The notes beneath the pieces are model-generated. The model searched no databases. It had not been told where the DNA came from and saw nothing but the letters and a program-made list of their open reading frames with translations. A stretch of 64,000 nt of DNA from Rugamonas apoptosis (GTDB lineage Bacteria; Pseudomonadota; Gammaproteobacteria; Burkholderiales; Burkholderiaceae_D): contig NZ_JACEZU010000002.1 of assembly GCF_014042355.1 (NCBI RefSeq), forward strand, positions 186,001 through 250,000, written 5' to 3'. Positions 34,854 through 43,331 of the stretch are shown in pieces (within the stretch, counting starts at the first letter, position 1; each line of letters opens with the position of its first letter). A program made the translations under genes and the position numbers.

Positions 34854-34869
34854 CTGTGTTTATATACAG
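34854..34869 (-). promoter_or_regulatory. LexA box of host dnaE2
   Basis: CTGTGTTTATATACAG, a CTG-N10-CAG LexA site 21 bases upstream of the dnaE2 start. The damaged gene therefore keeps its SOS promoter, whose transcription will read through the transposon end into the element in the direction of its minus-strand genes. Confidence 0.9.
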
Positions 34870-35081
34870 TATTTTACGCTGTTTGGCCGGCTGCCGGATC
34901 ATCCATTTTCGATGGGAATACGATACATAATTCCAATCAAAACAACAAAAAATGACTCATTTTCGTGTTTTGTATGCAAAACAGCACATTCCCTCACTTT
35001 TTGTTATAGCGCTACCAAGATTTGATATGTGTCTATAGGATAAATTGTCTAGAATCATGCTTTTCATAGGGAGACGTCAAC

Positions 35082-37466
35082 GTGTTCGCCACTTCAACTT
35101 TACGTAAAGCCGTCTTGCTGAGCCTGTACGGCAGCGCCGCCCTGGCCATGATGGCGCCAGAATCCTACGCCCAGACCAACGATGCCGGCATGCAGACCGT
35201 GAACGTGGTCGGCTCGCGCCGCGCCGCCAGTTCCGCCACCGACACCGCCGTGCCGGTCGACGTGATCCCCATGAACAAGGCGGCTGAATCGGGCGGCCAG
35301 TTCGACCTGGCCCAGACCCTGACCAATATCTCCCCCTCGTTCAACTCGACCCGCCAGACCGGCGCCGACGGCGCCGACCTGGTGGACTCGGCCGCTCTGC
35401 GCGGCCTCGGTTCGGACCAGACCCTGGTGCTGGTGAACGGCAAGCGCCGCCACACGACGGCCCTGGTCAACCTGTTCGGCGCGCGCAACCGCGGCAACAC
35501 GGGCACCGACATGAATTCCATCCCCATGCTGGCCATCAAAGACGTGCAGGTGCTGCGTGACGGCGCCGCCGCCCAGTACGGCTCGGACGCCATCGCCGGC
35601 GTGATGGACATCGGCCTGAAAAAGAGCCTCGGCTGCGAAGCGGTGGCCGGCTACAGCCAGTACTCGGTGGGCGACGGCAAGAACTACCTGGCTTCCGCTT
35701 ACTGCGGCGTGGCCCTGGGCGACAAGGGCGTGATCGGCATCACGGGCGAATTCCTGGACCGTGGCCGCTCCAACCGCGCCGATCCGGCCGACCTGCGCAT
35801 CATCGGCGACACCAAGGCCCAGAACCAGACCCTGTATGTGAACGGCGACCTGGCCACCCCGGCCGGCAAACTGTACTTCACGGCCGGCGCCCAGACCCGT
35901 GACGCTTCCAGCGCCGCCTGGTCCCGTGGCGGCGTGGGCACGGGCGATATCCCATCGCGCAACTCGGCGGCCATGTACCCGAACGGCTTCGTGCCCTTCA
36001 TCAACGGCAAGATCGATGACCAGTACGCCATCATCGGCCACCGCGGCCAGATCGGCGAATGGAACGCCGACTTCTCGCAGACCTACGGCTACAACAAGAT
36101 GATGTACGACATCAGCCACACGCTGAACGCGTCCATCGCCAACCAGGACCTGCTGGCCGGCGGCAAGGGCATCAGCCCCGACCACTTCCAGGCCGGTGGC
36201 TTCTCGTTCCAACAGTTGACCAGCAACGTCGACTTCACCCGTTTCTACGACACCGTGATGAGCGGCCTGAACGTGGCCTTCGGCGCCGAGTACCGCAGCG
36301 AGACCTATAAAATCTTCGCCGGCGAACCCGGTTCCTACATCGACGCCGATGGCATCAGCTTCGGCGGCAACGCCGGCAGCCAGGGCTTCCCCGGCTTCCA
36401 GCCCAGCGACCGCACCAACGCCAAGCGCCACAGCTCGGCCGGTTATGTGGACATCGAACTGGACCTGAATCCGATCGTCAAGACCCAGGCCGCCGTCCGT
36501 TACGAAAACTACAGCGACTTCGGCTCCACCGTCACCGGCAAGCTGGCCGGCAGCGTGCGCGCCGCCGACAATGTGCTCGTGCGCGGTTCGGCCTCGACCG
36601 GCTTCCGCGCCCCGTCGCTGCAGCAGAAGTACTTCTCGTCCACCTTCACCGACATCGTCGCGGGTGTGTCGACCGACGTCAACCTGGCCCCCAACGGCGG
36701 CGCCGTGGCCAACCTGGCCGGCATTCCCAAGCTGAAGGAAGAGAAGTCCACCAGCTTCACGCTGGGCACCACCTGGACCCCGAGCAACAACGCCTCCATC
36801 ACGGCCGACCTGTACCAGATCAAGATCAAGGACCGCATCGTGCTGTCGGGCCGCTTCACCGCCGACAACTACCCCGCGCTGGCGGCCAAGCTGGCCACGC
36901 TGGGCGTGGACCAGGCCCAGTTCTTCGTCAACTCGGTCGACACCAAGACCAGCGGCCTGGATTTGACGGCATCCCACAAGACCAACTTCGGCCCCAACAA
37001 GATGACCACCTACCTGGCGGCCAACTTCAGCAAGACCGAAGTGACGGGCATCCACGCTCCCGCCTCGCTCAAGGGCTATGAGGACGTGCTGCTGTCCGAG
37101 CGCGAGCGCCTGTTCATCGAGCAGGGCGGTCCCCGTTCCAAGTTCACGCTGGGCTTCGACTACGTGGCCGGTGCGCTGGAGACGGACCTGAAAGTGATCC
37201 ACTTCGGCCCGCAGACGCTGGGTACCTTCGACGGCACCGCCGCCGGTGTGCCGAATGCGCATTACGAAGCCAAGACCTCGGCCGACCTGGCGTTCACCTA
37301 CACCATCAACAAGAACACCAAGTTCACCTTCGGCGGCACCAACATCTTCAACGTCAAACCAACCGCCCAGGATCCGAACGAAACCGACAACGGCTTCAAG
37401 TACGACAGCGTGCAGTTCGGCCTGAACGGCGCGTCCTACTTCGGCCGCCTGTGGGTCAAGTTCTGA
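35082..37466 (+). CDS. TonB-dependent outer-membrane receptor
   Basis: A 794-residue receptor with a GTG start preceded by GGGAGACG. Signal peptide (LSLYGSAALAMMAPESYAQ); plug domain with TDTAVPVDVIPM and LRGLGSDQTLVLVNGKRRHT and DGAAAQYGSDAIAGVMDI; a barrel ending in the terminal aromatic LNGASYFGRLWVKF. The ligand cannot be read from sequence. It is followed by a strong terminator. Upstream it is separated by 250 bases from the divergent, interrupted dnaE2. GC content and codon use are chromosomal. Confidence 0.93.
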   Translation: MFATSTLRKAVLLSLYGSAALAMMAPESYAQTNDAGMQTVNVVGSRRAASSATDTAVPVDVIPMNKAAESGGQFDLAQTLTNISPSFNSTRQTGADGADLVDSAALRGLGSDQTLVLVNGKRRHTTALVNLFGARNRGNTGTDMNSIPMLAIKDVQVLRDGAAAQYGSDAIAGVMDIGLKKSLGCEAVAGYSQYSVGDGKNYLASAYCGVALGDKGVIGITGEFLDRGRSNRADPADLRIIGDTKAQNQTLYVNGDLATPAGKLYFTAGAQTRDASSAAWSRGGVGTGDIPSRNSAAMYPNGFVPFINGKIDDQYAIIGHRGQIGEWNADFSQTYGYNKMMYDISHTLNASIANQDLLAGGKGISPDHFQAGGFSFQQLTSNVDFTRFYDTVMSGLNVAFGAEYRSETYKIFAGEPGSYIDADGISFGGNAGSQGFPGFQPSDRTNAKRHSSAGYVDIELDLNPIVKTQAAVRYENYSDFGSTVTGKLAGSVRAADNVLVRGSASTGFRAPSLQQKYFSSTFTDIVAGVSTDVNLAPNGGAVANLAGIPKLKEEKSTSFTLGTTWTPSNNASITADLYQIKIKDRIVLSGRFTADNYPALAAKLATLGVDQAQFFVNSVDTKTSGLDLTASHKTNFGPNKMTTYLAANFSKTEVTGIHAPASLKGYEDVLLSERERLFIEQGGPRSKFTLGFDYVAGALETDLKVIHFGPQTLGTFDGTAAGVPNAHYEAKTSADLAFTYTINKNTKFTFGGTNIFNVKPTAQDPNETDNGFKYDSVQFGLNGASYFGRLWVKF

Positions 37467-37524
37467 TGATGTGAGCATGATGCCCTGAACGGCGGCCGCT
37501 GTCCGGGCTGCCCGCCAGCGCCAG

Positions 37525-37560
37525 CGGCGCCCCGCACAGCAATGTGCCGGGCGCCGTTTT
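37525..37560 (+). terminator. Rho-independent terminator after the TonB receptor
   Basis: CGGCGCCCCGCAC (37525-37537) pairs with GTGCCGGGCGCCG with one mismatch around a 6-base loop, followed by TTTT. Confidence 0.75.
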
Positions 37561-37683
37561 CACTTGTTGAGATGGTAACATTTGCTTACATCTTCCTAAC
37601 TCAAGGCAACGCCGGGCCGTCATACACTCGGCGCATGCCAGGGTCGCGTGGTACCCCGGCCACCTGGAATACCTGGAGTTGTC

Positions 37684-38151
37684 ATGCGCCGTTCATTGCT
37701 ACCGTTGTTGTTGTCGCTGCTGCCGCTGCTGGCCTGCGGCTATGCCTATGCCGCCCTGGGCGGCGCCCCGTCCCACTTCGGCGCCACCTCGCCCCGGCTC
37801 ACGGCGCGCAGCCTGGCCGCCGCCGCCGCCGCGACACCGGCCGCGTGGACCGTGAGCACCAGCACGCTCGACAGCGGCACCGTGGTGCGCGAATACGTGA
37901 ACCCGGCCGGCGCCGTGTTCGCCGTCAGCTGGAACGGCCCCTTCCTGCCCGACCTGCGCGCCCTGCTGGGGCAGCACTTCGGCACCATGACAGGCGCCGC
38001 CGCCCAGCGGCCCAAGGCCGGCCACTCGCAACTGGCCGTGGAGCGGCCCGACGTGGTGATCGTCTCGAACGGCCATATGCGCGCCTTCAGCGGCCGTGCC
38101 TGGATCCCGGGCGAACTGCCCGCCGGCTTCAGCCCCGACAACATCGAATAA
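37684..38151 (+). CDS. DUF2844 domain protein (secreted)
   Basis: A 155-residue protein with a signal peptide (PLLLSLLPLLACGYAYAALGG) and the DUF2844 pattern: STSTLDSGTVVREYVNPAGAVFAVSWNGPFLPDLRALLG, later FSGRAWIPGELPAGF. The frame opens at 37648, but the ATG at 37684 gives the signal peptide at the N-terminus. It immediately precedes a DUF3443 gene (9-base gap); the two families occur together in Burkholderiales, so a joint envelope function is likely though not known. Confidence 0.85.
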   Translation: MRRSLLPLLLSLLPLLACGYAYAALGGAPSHFGATSPRLTARSLAAAAAATPAAWTVSTSTLDSGTVVREYVNPAGAVFAVSWNGPFLPDLRALLGQHFGTMTGAAAQRPKAGHSQLAVERPDVVIVSNGHMRAFSGRAWIPGELPAGFSPDNIE

Positions 38152-38160
38152 GGAAGCCTG

Positions 38161-39984
38161 ATGCCGACACCATCGAAGCTGGCGGCCAGTGCGCCTTCAT
38201 CGCACTCCTCGCGCTCCTTGCACGCCTGGCATACCTTGCGCGCCTTGATTGCCTGGCGCACGCGCACGGTCTCAGTACTGGCCGCCGCCGGCTGCGCGCT
38301 TGCGCTGGCCGCCTGCGGTGGCGGCGGGGGCGGCACGACCACCGCCCCAACCACCCCCACCCCCACCCCGGCCACGCCGGCCGTGGTCAGCATCAGCGCC
38401 TCGCCCAGCACCGTCACGCTGGGCCAGGTGGTCAGCGTGACGTGGAACGCCACCAACACCACCAGCAGCGATTGCACCGCGTCCGGCGCCTGGAGCGGCA
38501 CCCTGCCCACCAGCGGCACGGACGCCGTCACGCCGTCGGCCGTGGGCACGGCCAGCTACACCATCACCTGCAGCGGCGTCGCCAACACCACCAGCGTAAC
38601 GGTCAACCCGGCGCCGCTGCAGCCGACGGTCAGCCTGGCGCTCACGCCGGCCAGCGTGACCAGCGGCCAGAGCGCGCAGCTGACCTGGTCCTCCACCAAC
38701 ACCACGGCTTGCACGGCCAGCGGCGCCTGGAACGGCGGCAAGGCCACCAGCGGCGCCGTGGCCGTGGCGCCAACGGCGGCGGGCAGCTATCAATACGCGC
38801 TCAGTTGCAGCGGCGACGGCGGCAACGCCAGCGGCAGCGCCACCCTCACCGTGGCCGCCATCGGCGGTAGCAACAACAGCACCACGCTGCTGATCGATAA
38901 CGGCCCGCCGGGCGCCGGTGGCGCCATCAACGTCCCCTATGTGAACGTGACCGTATGCCGTCCCGGCACCAGCGTGTGCCAGACCATCGACCACGTACTG
39001 GTCGATACCGGCTCCTACGGCTTGCGCCTGCTGGCGCCGCTCGATCCGTCGCTGGCACTGCCGCAGGTGACGACGGCGTCCGGCGCCAGCGCCGGCGAAT
39101 GCAGTAAATTCGTCAGCGGTTACACATGGGGCGCGGTGCGCCAGGCCGACGTCAAGCTGGGTGACGAGACCGCGTCGAGCATCTCGATCCAGGTGATCGG
39201 CGACAGCGCGGCCAGCTTCGCCAACGTGCCCGCCGATTGCACCAGCAGCGGCAACAACCTGGGCACGCTGCCGGCGCTGGGCGCCAAGGGCATTTTGGGC
39301 GTCGGCCTGTTCAAGCAGGACTGCGGCGCGGGCTGCACCCGCTCCACCGCGGGCGGCATGTACTACGCGTGCACGCCGGCCGGCTGCACGCCCAGCACCA
39401 TGGCGCTGTCACGCCAGGTGAGCAACCCGGTGGCCTCGTTCGCCGCCAACAACAATGGCGTGCTGCTGGTGCTACCCGCTGTGAGCGCGAACGGCGCCAC
39501 CTCGATCAACGGCACGCTGGTGTTCGGCGTGGGCACCCAGGCCAACAACGCCATCAGCGGCGAAAGCGTCTACCGGGCCGACAGCAGCACGGGTGACTTC
39601 AACACCACCTATAAGGGCAAGACCTACAGCGCCAGCTTCATCGACAGCGGCTCGAACGCCTACTTCTTCGCCGACACCGGCATCCCCAGTTGCAACTTCA
39701 GCACCGGCTTCTACTGCCCGCTGGGCACCTTGAGCCTGACGGCCACCAACGCCTCGTATGACGGCAGCGGCGCCGGCGCCGTCAGCTTCATCGTGGTGAA
39801 CATGGATGACCTGTCGAACAGCATCACGGCCGCCTCCATCGGCGGTACGGTCGACAACCGCGCCAGCGTCTCGATCAGCAATGGCTTCGACTGGGGCCTG
39901 CCGTTCTTCTATGGCCGTCGCGTGTTCGTCGTATTCGAAGGCAGCAGTGCCACGGCCGGCAACGGACCTTACTGGGCTTATTGA
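38161..39984 (+). CDS. DUF3443 lipoprotein with two Ig-like repeats
   Basis: A 607-residue protein with an internal-looking lipoprotein signal (AAAGCALALAAC then a Gly-rich linker, around residues 40-60). Two tandem repeats of about 75 residues (ASPSTVTLGQVVSVTWNATN... and TPASVTSGQSAQLTWSSTN...) precede the DUF3443 domain (LIDNGPPGAGGAINVPYVNVTVC, VDTGSYGLRLL). Aspartate-protease-like VDTGS and IDSGSNAYFF segments suggest a pepsin-like fold, but activity is unproven. It sits 9 bases after the DUF2844 gene. The long N-terminus suggests that the true start may be a later codon. Confidence 0.82.
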   Translation: MPTPSKLAASAPSSHSSRSLHAWHTLRALIAWRTRTVSVLAAAGCALALAACGGGGGGTTTAPTTPTPTPATPAVVSISASPSTVTLGQVVSVTWNATNTTSSDCTASGAWSGTLPTSGTDAVTPSAVGTASYTITCSGVANTTSVTVNPAPLQPTVSLALTPASVTSGQSAQLTWSSTNTTACTASGAWNGGKATSGAVAVAPTAAGSYQYALSCSGDGGNASGSATLTVAAIGGSNNSTTLLIDNGPPGAGGAINVPYVNVTVCRPGTSVCQTIDHVLVDTGSYGLRLLAPLDPSLALPQVTTASGASAGECSKFVSGYTWGAVRQADVKLGDETASSISIQVIGDSAASFANVPADCTSSGNNLGTLPALGAKGILGVGLFKQDCGAGCTRSTAGGMYYACTPAGCTPSTMALSRQVSNPVASFAANNNGVLLVLPAVSANGATSINGTLVFGVGTQANNAISGESVYRADSSTGDFNTTYKGKTYSASFIDSGSNAYFFADTGIPSCNFSTGFYCPLGTLSLTATNASYDGSGAGAVSFIVVNMDDLSNSITAASIGGTVDNRASVSISNGFDWGLPFFYGRRVFVVFEGSSATAGNGPYWAY

Positions 39985-40117
39985 GCGGCCACGCGAACGT
40001 CCGCACGGGGTCGGGCATGCCTGGCTCCGTGCGGTTCGGGCCATGCCGATAGCATTGTCATCACCTTGTCATTTGGACTAGTTAAAGTCGCCACCTCTCT
40101 TTCCATACGAGGTAACG

Positions 40118-42247
40118 ATGAAAACGAATCTGGTCCTGTTGGCTGCCCTGAGCGCGGCCGGCCTGGTGGCATGCGGCGGCTCCTCGACGCCGGACAACGC
40201 CGCCACCTCCCCCGTCGGCCCGACCGTACCGGCCATCCCGGACGGCACCACCGTCACGCTGGCGCTGCTGGAGACGACCGACCTGCACGCCAACGTGATG
40301 AGCTATAACTACTACGCGCTGGCCGACGACACCAGCCTGGGCCTGGAGCGCACCTCCACCCTGGTGCAGGCGGCGCGCGCGGAAAACCCCAACAACGTAC
40401 TGCTCGACGACGGCGACGTGATCCAGGGTACGCTGCTGGCCGACCTCCAGGCCGTGGCTAAACCGGTGGCCTGCGGCGACACGCTGGCCATCCACAAGGC
40501 CATGAACGCCCTCAAGTACGACGGTGGCGGCATGGGCAACCACGAATTCAACTACGGCCTGCCGTTCCTGAGCCAGATCACCAACACCGACTTCGGCATT
40601 CCCGGCGTGAGCAAACCGGCCGGCACCTGTGGCGCGCCCGCCTTCCCGCTGGTGCTGACCAACGTGACCGGTGTGGCCAGCCAGAAGCCCATCCTGCCGC
40701 CATACGCCATGCTGCCGCGCGACTTCGCGGCCGTGGCGCCGGACGGCAGCAAGCTGACTGTGAAACTGAACATCGGCATCATGAGCTTCGTGCCGCCGCA
40801 AATCCTGGAATGGGACCAGAAGAACCTGGCCGGCAAGGTCGCCGTGACAGGCGTGCAGGAAGCGGCCAGGCAGTACGTGCCCGAACTGCGGGCCAAGGGC
40901 GCCGACCTGGTGGTGGCGTTGTCGCACGGTGGCCTGGACACCAGCGCCTACAGCCCGAAAATGGAAAACGGCAGCTACCACCTGAGCACCACCGGCATCG
41001 ACGCGCTGATGATCGGCCACTCGCACCTGGTTTTCCCCAAGGGTAAAGAGACGGGCGCACCGGCGCTGGACGCCTCGTTCGCCGCCATCCCCGCCAGCGC
41101 CAACGTGGACGCTGTCAACGGCTTCGTGAACGGCGTGCCGACCGTGATGGCGCAGAGCTGGGGCCGACGCCTCGGCATCATCAAGATGACGCTGGCCCGC
41201 CAGGGCGGCAAGTGGGTGGTGCAGCCCACCAGGACGACGGTGGAGTCACGCGGCTTCAAGTACGCCGACGGCGCCACCGTGGTGAAGGCCGATCCGGCCA
41301 TCGCGCCGCTGGTGGCCACCGAGCACGCGGCCACCATCGCCTATGCCAAACAGCCGCTGGGCGTGGCGACCGACTTCGAAATGTCGGCCTACTTCGCGCT
41401 GGCCGGCGACGTGAGCGCGATCCAGCTGGTGAACCAGGCGCAGATCGACTATGTGAAAAAATTCATCGCCACCAGTACCGACGCCACCATCGCCAGCTAC
41501 AAGAGCATCCCCGTGATCTCGTGCAGCGCGCCGTTCAAGGCCGGCCGCAACGGCGCCTCCGACTTCACCGACGTGGCGCCGGGCGCCAGCGCGGCCGCGC
41601 CCGTGGGCCTGCAAGTACGCAATCCGGGCGACCTTTACCTGTACAGCAATAACAACCTGCAGGCCGTGAAGATCAAGGGTTCCGACCTGAAAGCATGGCT
41701 GGAGACGGCCGCCAAGCAGTTCGGCCAGATCGATCCCGCCAAGGCCACGGAACAGGACCTGGTGCCGAGCTACGGCACCATCTACAACTACGACGTGTTC
41801 TACGCCGAGAACAACGCCCTCACCTACCAGATCGACGTGACCAAGCCCGTGGGCAGCCGCATCGCCAACCTCACTTACCTGGGCAAGGCGGTGGCCGATG
41901 GCGACGACTTCATCGTGGCCACCAACGACTACCGCGCCGGCGGCGGCGGCAACGTGCCCGGCATCGACGGCAGCAAGACCATCATCAAGTCGCCGGACGC
42001 GAACCAGGCCGTCGTCAGCAACTACCTGATGGCGCAAGGCCAGGCTGGCGGCAAGGTCACGCTGGCCAACAACGGCAGTGCGCGCAGCTGGAGCTTCGTG
42101 AAAGTGACGACAGCCGGCCCCGTGATCCTGCGTTCGGCGCCAGGCCACCTGGCACTGGCGAAAAGCAGCGGCATCAAGAACATCACGGCTGAAGGTAGCC
42201 AGGATGCGAGCGGCTTTGCCAAGTACGCGGTGGACTTGAGCAAGTAA
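40118..42247 (+). CDS. cpdB: 2',3'-cyclic-nucleotide 2'-phosphodiesterase/3'-nucleotidase
   Basis: A 709-residue CpdB-type enzyme. Lipoprotein-type start (LVLLAALSAAGLVAC) rather than a plain signal peptide. Metallophosphatase motifs LLETTDLHAN (Asp55, His57), NNVLLDDGDVIQG, GGGMGNHEFNYG and IGHSHLVFP, then the 5'-nucleotidase C-terminal domain with PSYGTIYNYDVF and RAGGGGNVPG. It hydrolyses 2',3'-cyclic and 3'-nucleotides in the periplasm for nucleotide scavenging. A terminator-like hairpin follows. Confidence 0.93.
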   Translation: MKTNLVLLAALSAAGLVACGGSSTPDNAATSPVGPTVPAIPDGTTVTLALLETTDLHANVMSYNYYALADDTSLGLERTSTLVQAARAENPNNVLLDDGDVIQGTLLADLQAVAKPVACGDTLAIHKAMNALKYDGGGMGNHEFNYGLPFLSQITNTDFGIPGVSKPAGTCGAPAFPLVLTNVTGVASQKPILPPYAMLPRDFAAVAPDGSKLTVKLNIGIMSFVPPQILEWDQKNLAGKVAVTGVQEAARQYVPELRAKGADLVVALSHGGLDTSAYSPKMENGSYHLSTTGIDALMIGHSHLVFPKGKETGAPALDASFAAIPASANVDAVNGFVNGVPTVMAQSWGRRLGIIKMTLARQGGKWVVQPTRTTVESRGFKYADGATVVKADPAIAPLVATEHAATIAYAKQPLGVATDFEMSAYFALAGDVSAIQLVNQAQIDYVKKFIATSTDATIASYKSIPVISCSAPFKAGRNGASDFTDVAPGASAAAPVGLQVRNPGDLYLYSNNNLQAVKIKGSDLKAWLETAAKQFGQIDPAKATEQDLVPSYGTIYNYDVFYAENNALTYQIDVTKPVGSRIANLTYLGKAVADGDDFIVATNDYRAGGGGNVPGIDGSKTIIKSPDANQAVVSNYLMAQGQAGGKVTLANNGSARSWSFVKVTTAGPVILRSAPGHLALAKSSGIKNITAEGSQDASGFAKYAVDLSK

Positions 42248-42266
42248 CGTTACGTTGCCTCGATCG

Positions 42267-42306
42267 GAGTCGGCCCCTCGTCCCCACGAGGCATCCGGCT
42301 CTTTTT
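42267..42306 (+). terminator. Terminator-like hairpin after cpdB
   Basis: A CCTCGT/ACGAGG core stem (42276-42291) extended by outer GAG-CGG/CCG-CTC pairing, followed by five T. Confidence 0.6.
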
Positions 42307-42329
42307 CAACGATGAAAACTGGATCAGCC

Positions 42330-43094
42330 ATGAACCACCACACCCGCACGCCAAACGGTGGCAGCTTCGTTTATCTGCCCCTCTCCGCGCTGGCGCTGAT
42401 GCTGTCGCTGTCGGCGTGCCAGCTGAGCAAACCGGTGCCGGCGCCGGCGCAGATCGAAAGCATGTCCATGCGCGCCGCCCAGCAAGGCGACGTGGTGGCG
42501 GAGAGCCGCCTGCGCGATTGGGCACAACGCCAGGCGCCGGTGGCCCAGCGTGAACTGGGATTGCTCTATTTGACGCGCCCGGCCCAACGCGCCGAAGCGC
42601 AGCGCCTGTTCATGCAGGCGGCGCGCGCGGGCGACACGGAGGCGGCGTTCCAGCTGGCCGAATTGCTGCGCCACGGCGCCCCCGGCATCGCGGCCGCGCC
42701 GGACCAGGCCATTCCGTGGTATCGGCAAGCGGCGCAACAGAAACACGCCAGGGCGGCGCTGGTGCTCGGCATGCAGTTCAATAACGGCGAAGGTGTCAGC
42801 CCGGATCATGCACAAGGCGCCAGATGGCTGGCCGTGTCGAGCGACCTGGGGAACGCGCACGCCATGTTCCTGCTGTCGAACGCCTATCGCGAAGGCCGTG
42901 GCGTGGAGCGGGATGAAGCGCACGCCCGCCAGCTATTGGAAGAAGCGGCCGAGCACGAATATCCGCCCGCGATCCAGGAACTAGCGATGGCGGTCCAGAC
43001 GGGCGACGCCCTCAGCGGCAAGGACGAACTGCGCGCCGTGCACCTGCTCAAGGAAGCGACCGAGCATCGGCACAACAACTGGAACCGCTTCTGA
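42330..43094 (+). CDS. Sel1-repeat (TPR-like) lipoprotein
   Basis: About 254 residues with a lipoprotein signal (LALMLSLSAC). Sel1-like 36-residue helical repeats follow: EAQRLFMQAARAGDTEAAFQLAELLRHG, AIPWYRQAAQQKHARAALVLGMQFNNGEG, GARWLAVSSDLGNAHAMFLLSNAYREGRG, HARQLLEEAAEHEYPPAIQELA. Such proteins scaffold complexes in the envelope. The ATG at 42330 is preceded by GGATC; an ATG at 42312 is an alternative start. Confidence 0.85.
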   Translation: MNHHTRTPNGGSFVYLPLSALALMLSLSACQLSKPVPAPAQIESMSMRAAQQGDVVAESRLRDWAQRQAPVAQRELGLLYLTRPAQRAEAQRLFMQAARAGDTEAAFQLAELLRHGAPGIAAAPDQAIPWYRQAAQQKHARAALVLGMQFNNGEGVSPDHAQGARWLAVSSDLGNAHAMFLLSNAYREGRGVERDEAHARQLLEEAAEHEYPPAIQELAMAVQTGDALSGKDELRAVHLLKEATEHRHNNWNRF

Positions 43095-43106
43095 TTCCCG
43101 CCATGT

Positions 43107-43322
43107 CACAGTCGGTGTCACACAGTCGGTGTCAGGTCTGTCAATCGGACTCAAAGATAATACCCTTGAGCCCAATCAAACGGTGCAGAGATCGCATGTG
43201 GTAAGCGGTCTAACCCTGAAGCCAATTTGAGTATCAAAAAGGCGCGTCTTGAGAAAAATCAAAGATGCGCTGCGCCTGTCCGTTTGACAGACCTGACACC
43301 GACTTGTGGACACCGACTTGTG
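43107..43322. repeat. Long inverted repeat (REP/MITE-like) of about 215 bp
   Basis: The left arm at 43107-43144 contains GTCGGTGTC twice followed by AGGTCTGTCAA; the right arm at 43284-43322 contains the reverse complement, TTGACAGACCTGACACCGAC then a second ACACCGACTTGTG. About 140 bp lie between. Arms of this kind recur in intergenic DNA of related beta-proteobacteria. It lies between the Sel1 gene and the stop of the CoaD-HD gene. Confidence 0.75.
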
Positions 43323-43331
43323 CGGTCCGCC

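Noticed and set aside
35100..37478. 792-codon minus-strand frame antisense to the TonB receptor
   Set aside because: Arises from GC-rich codon bias of the receptor gene; Val/Gly/His-rich product with no family.
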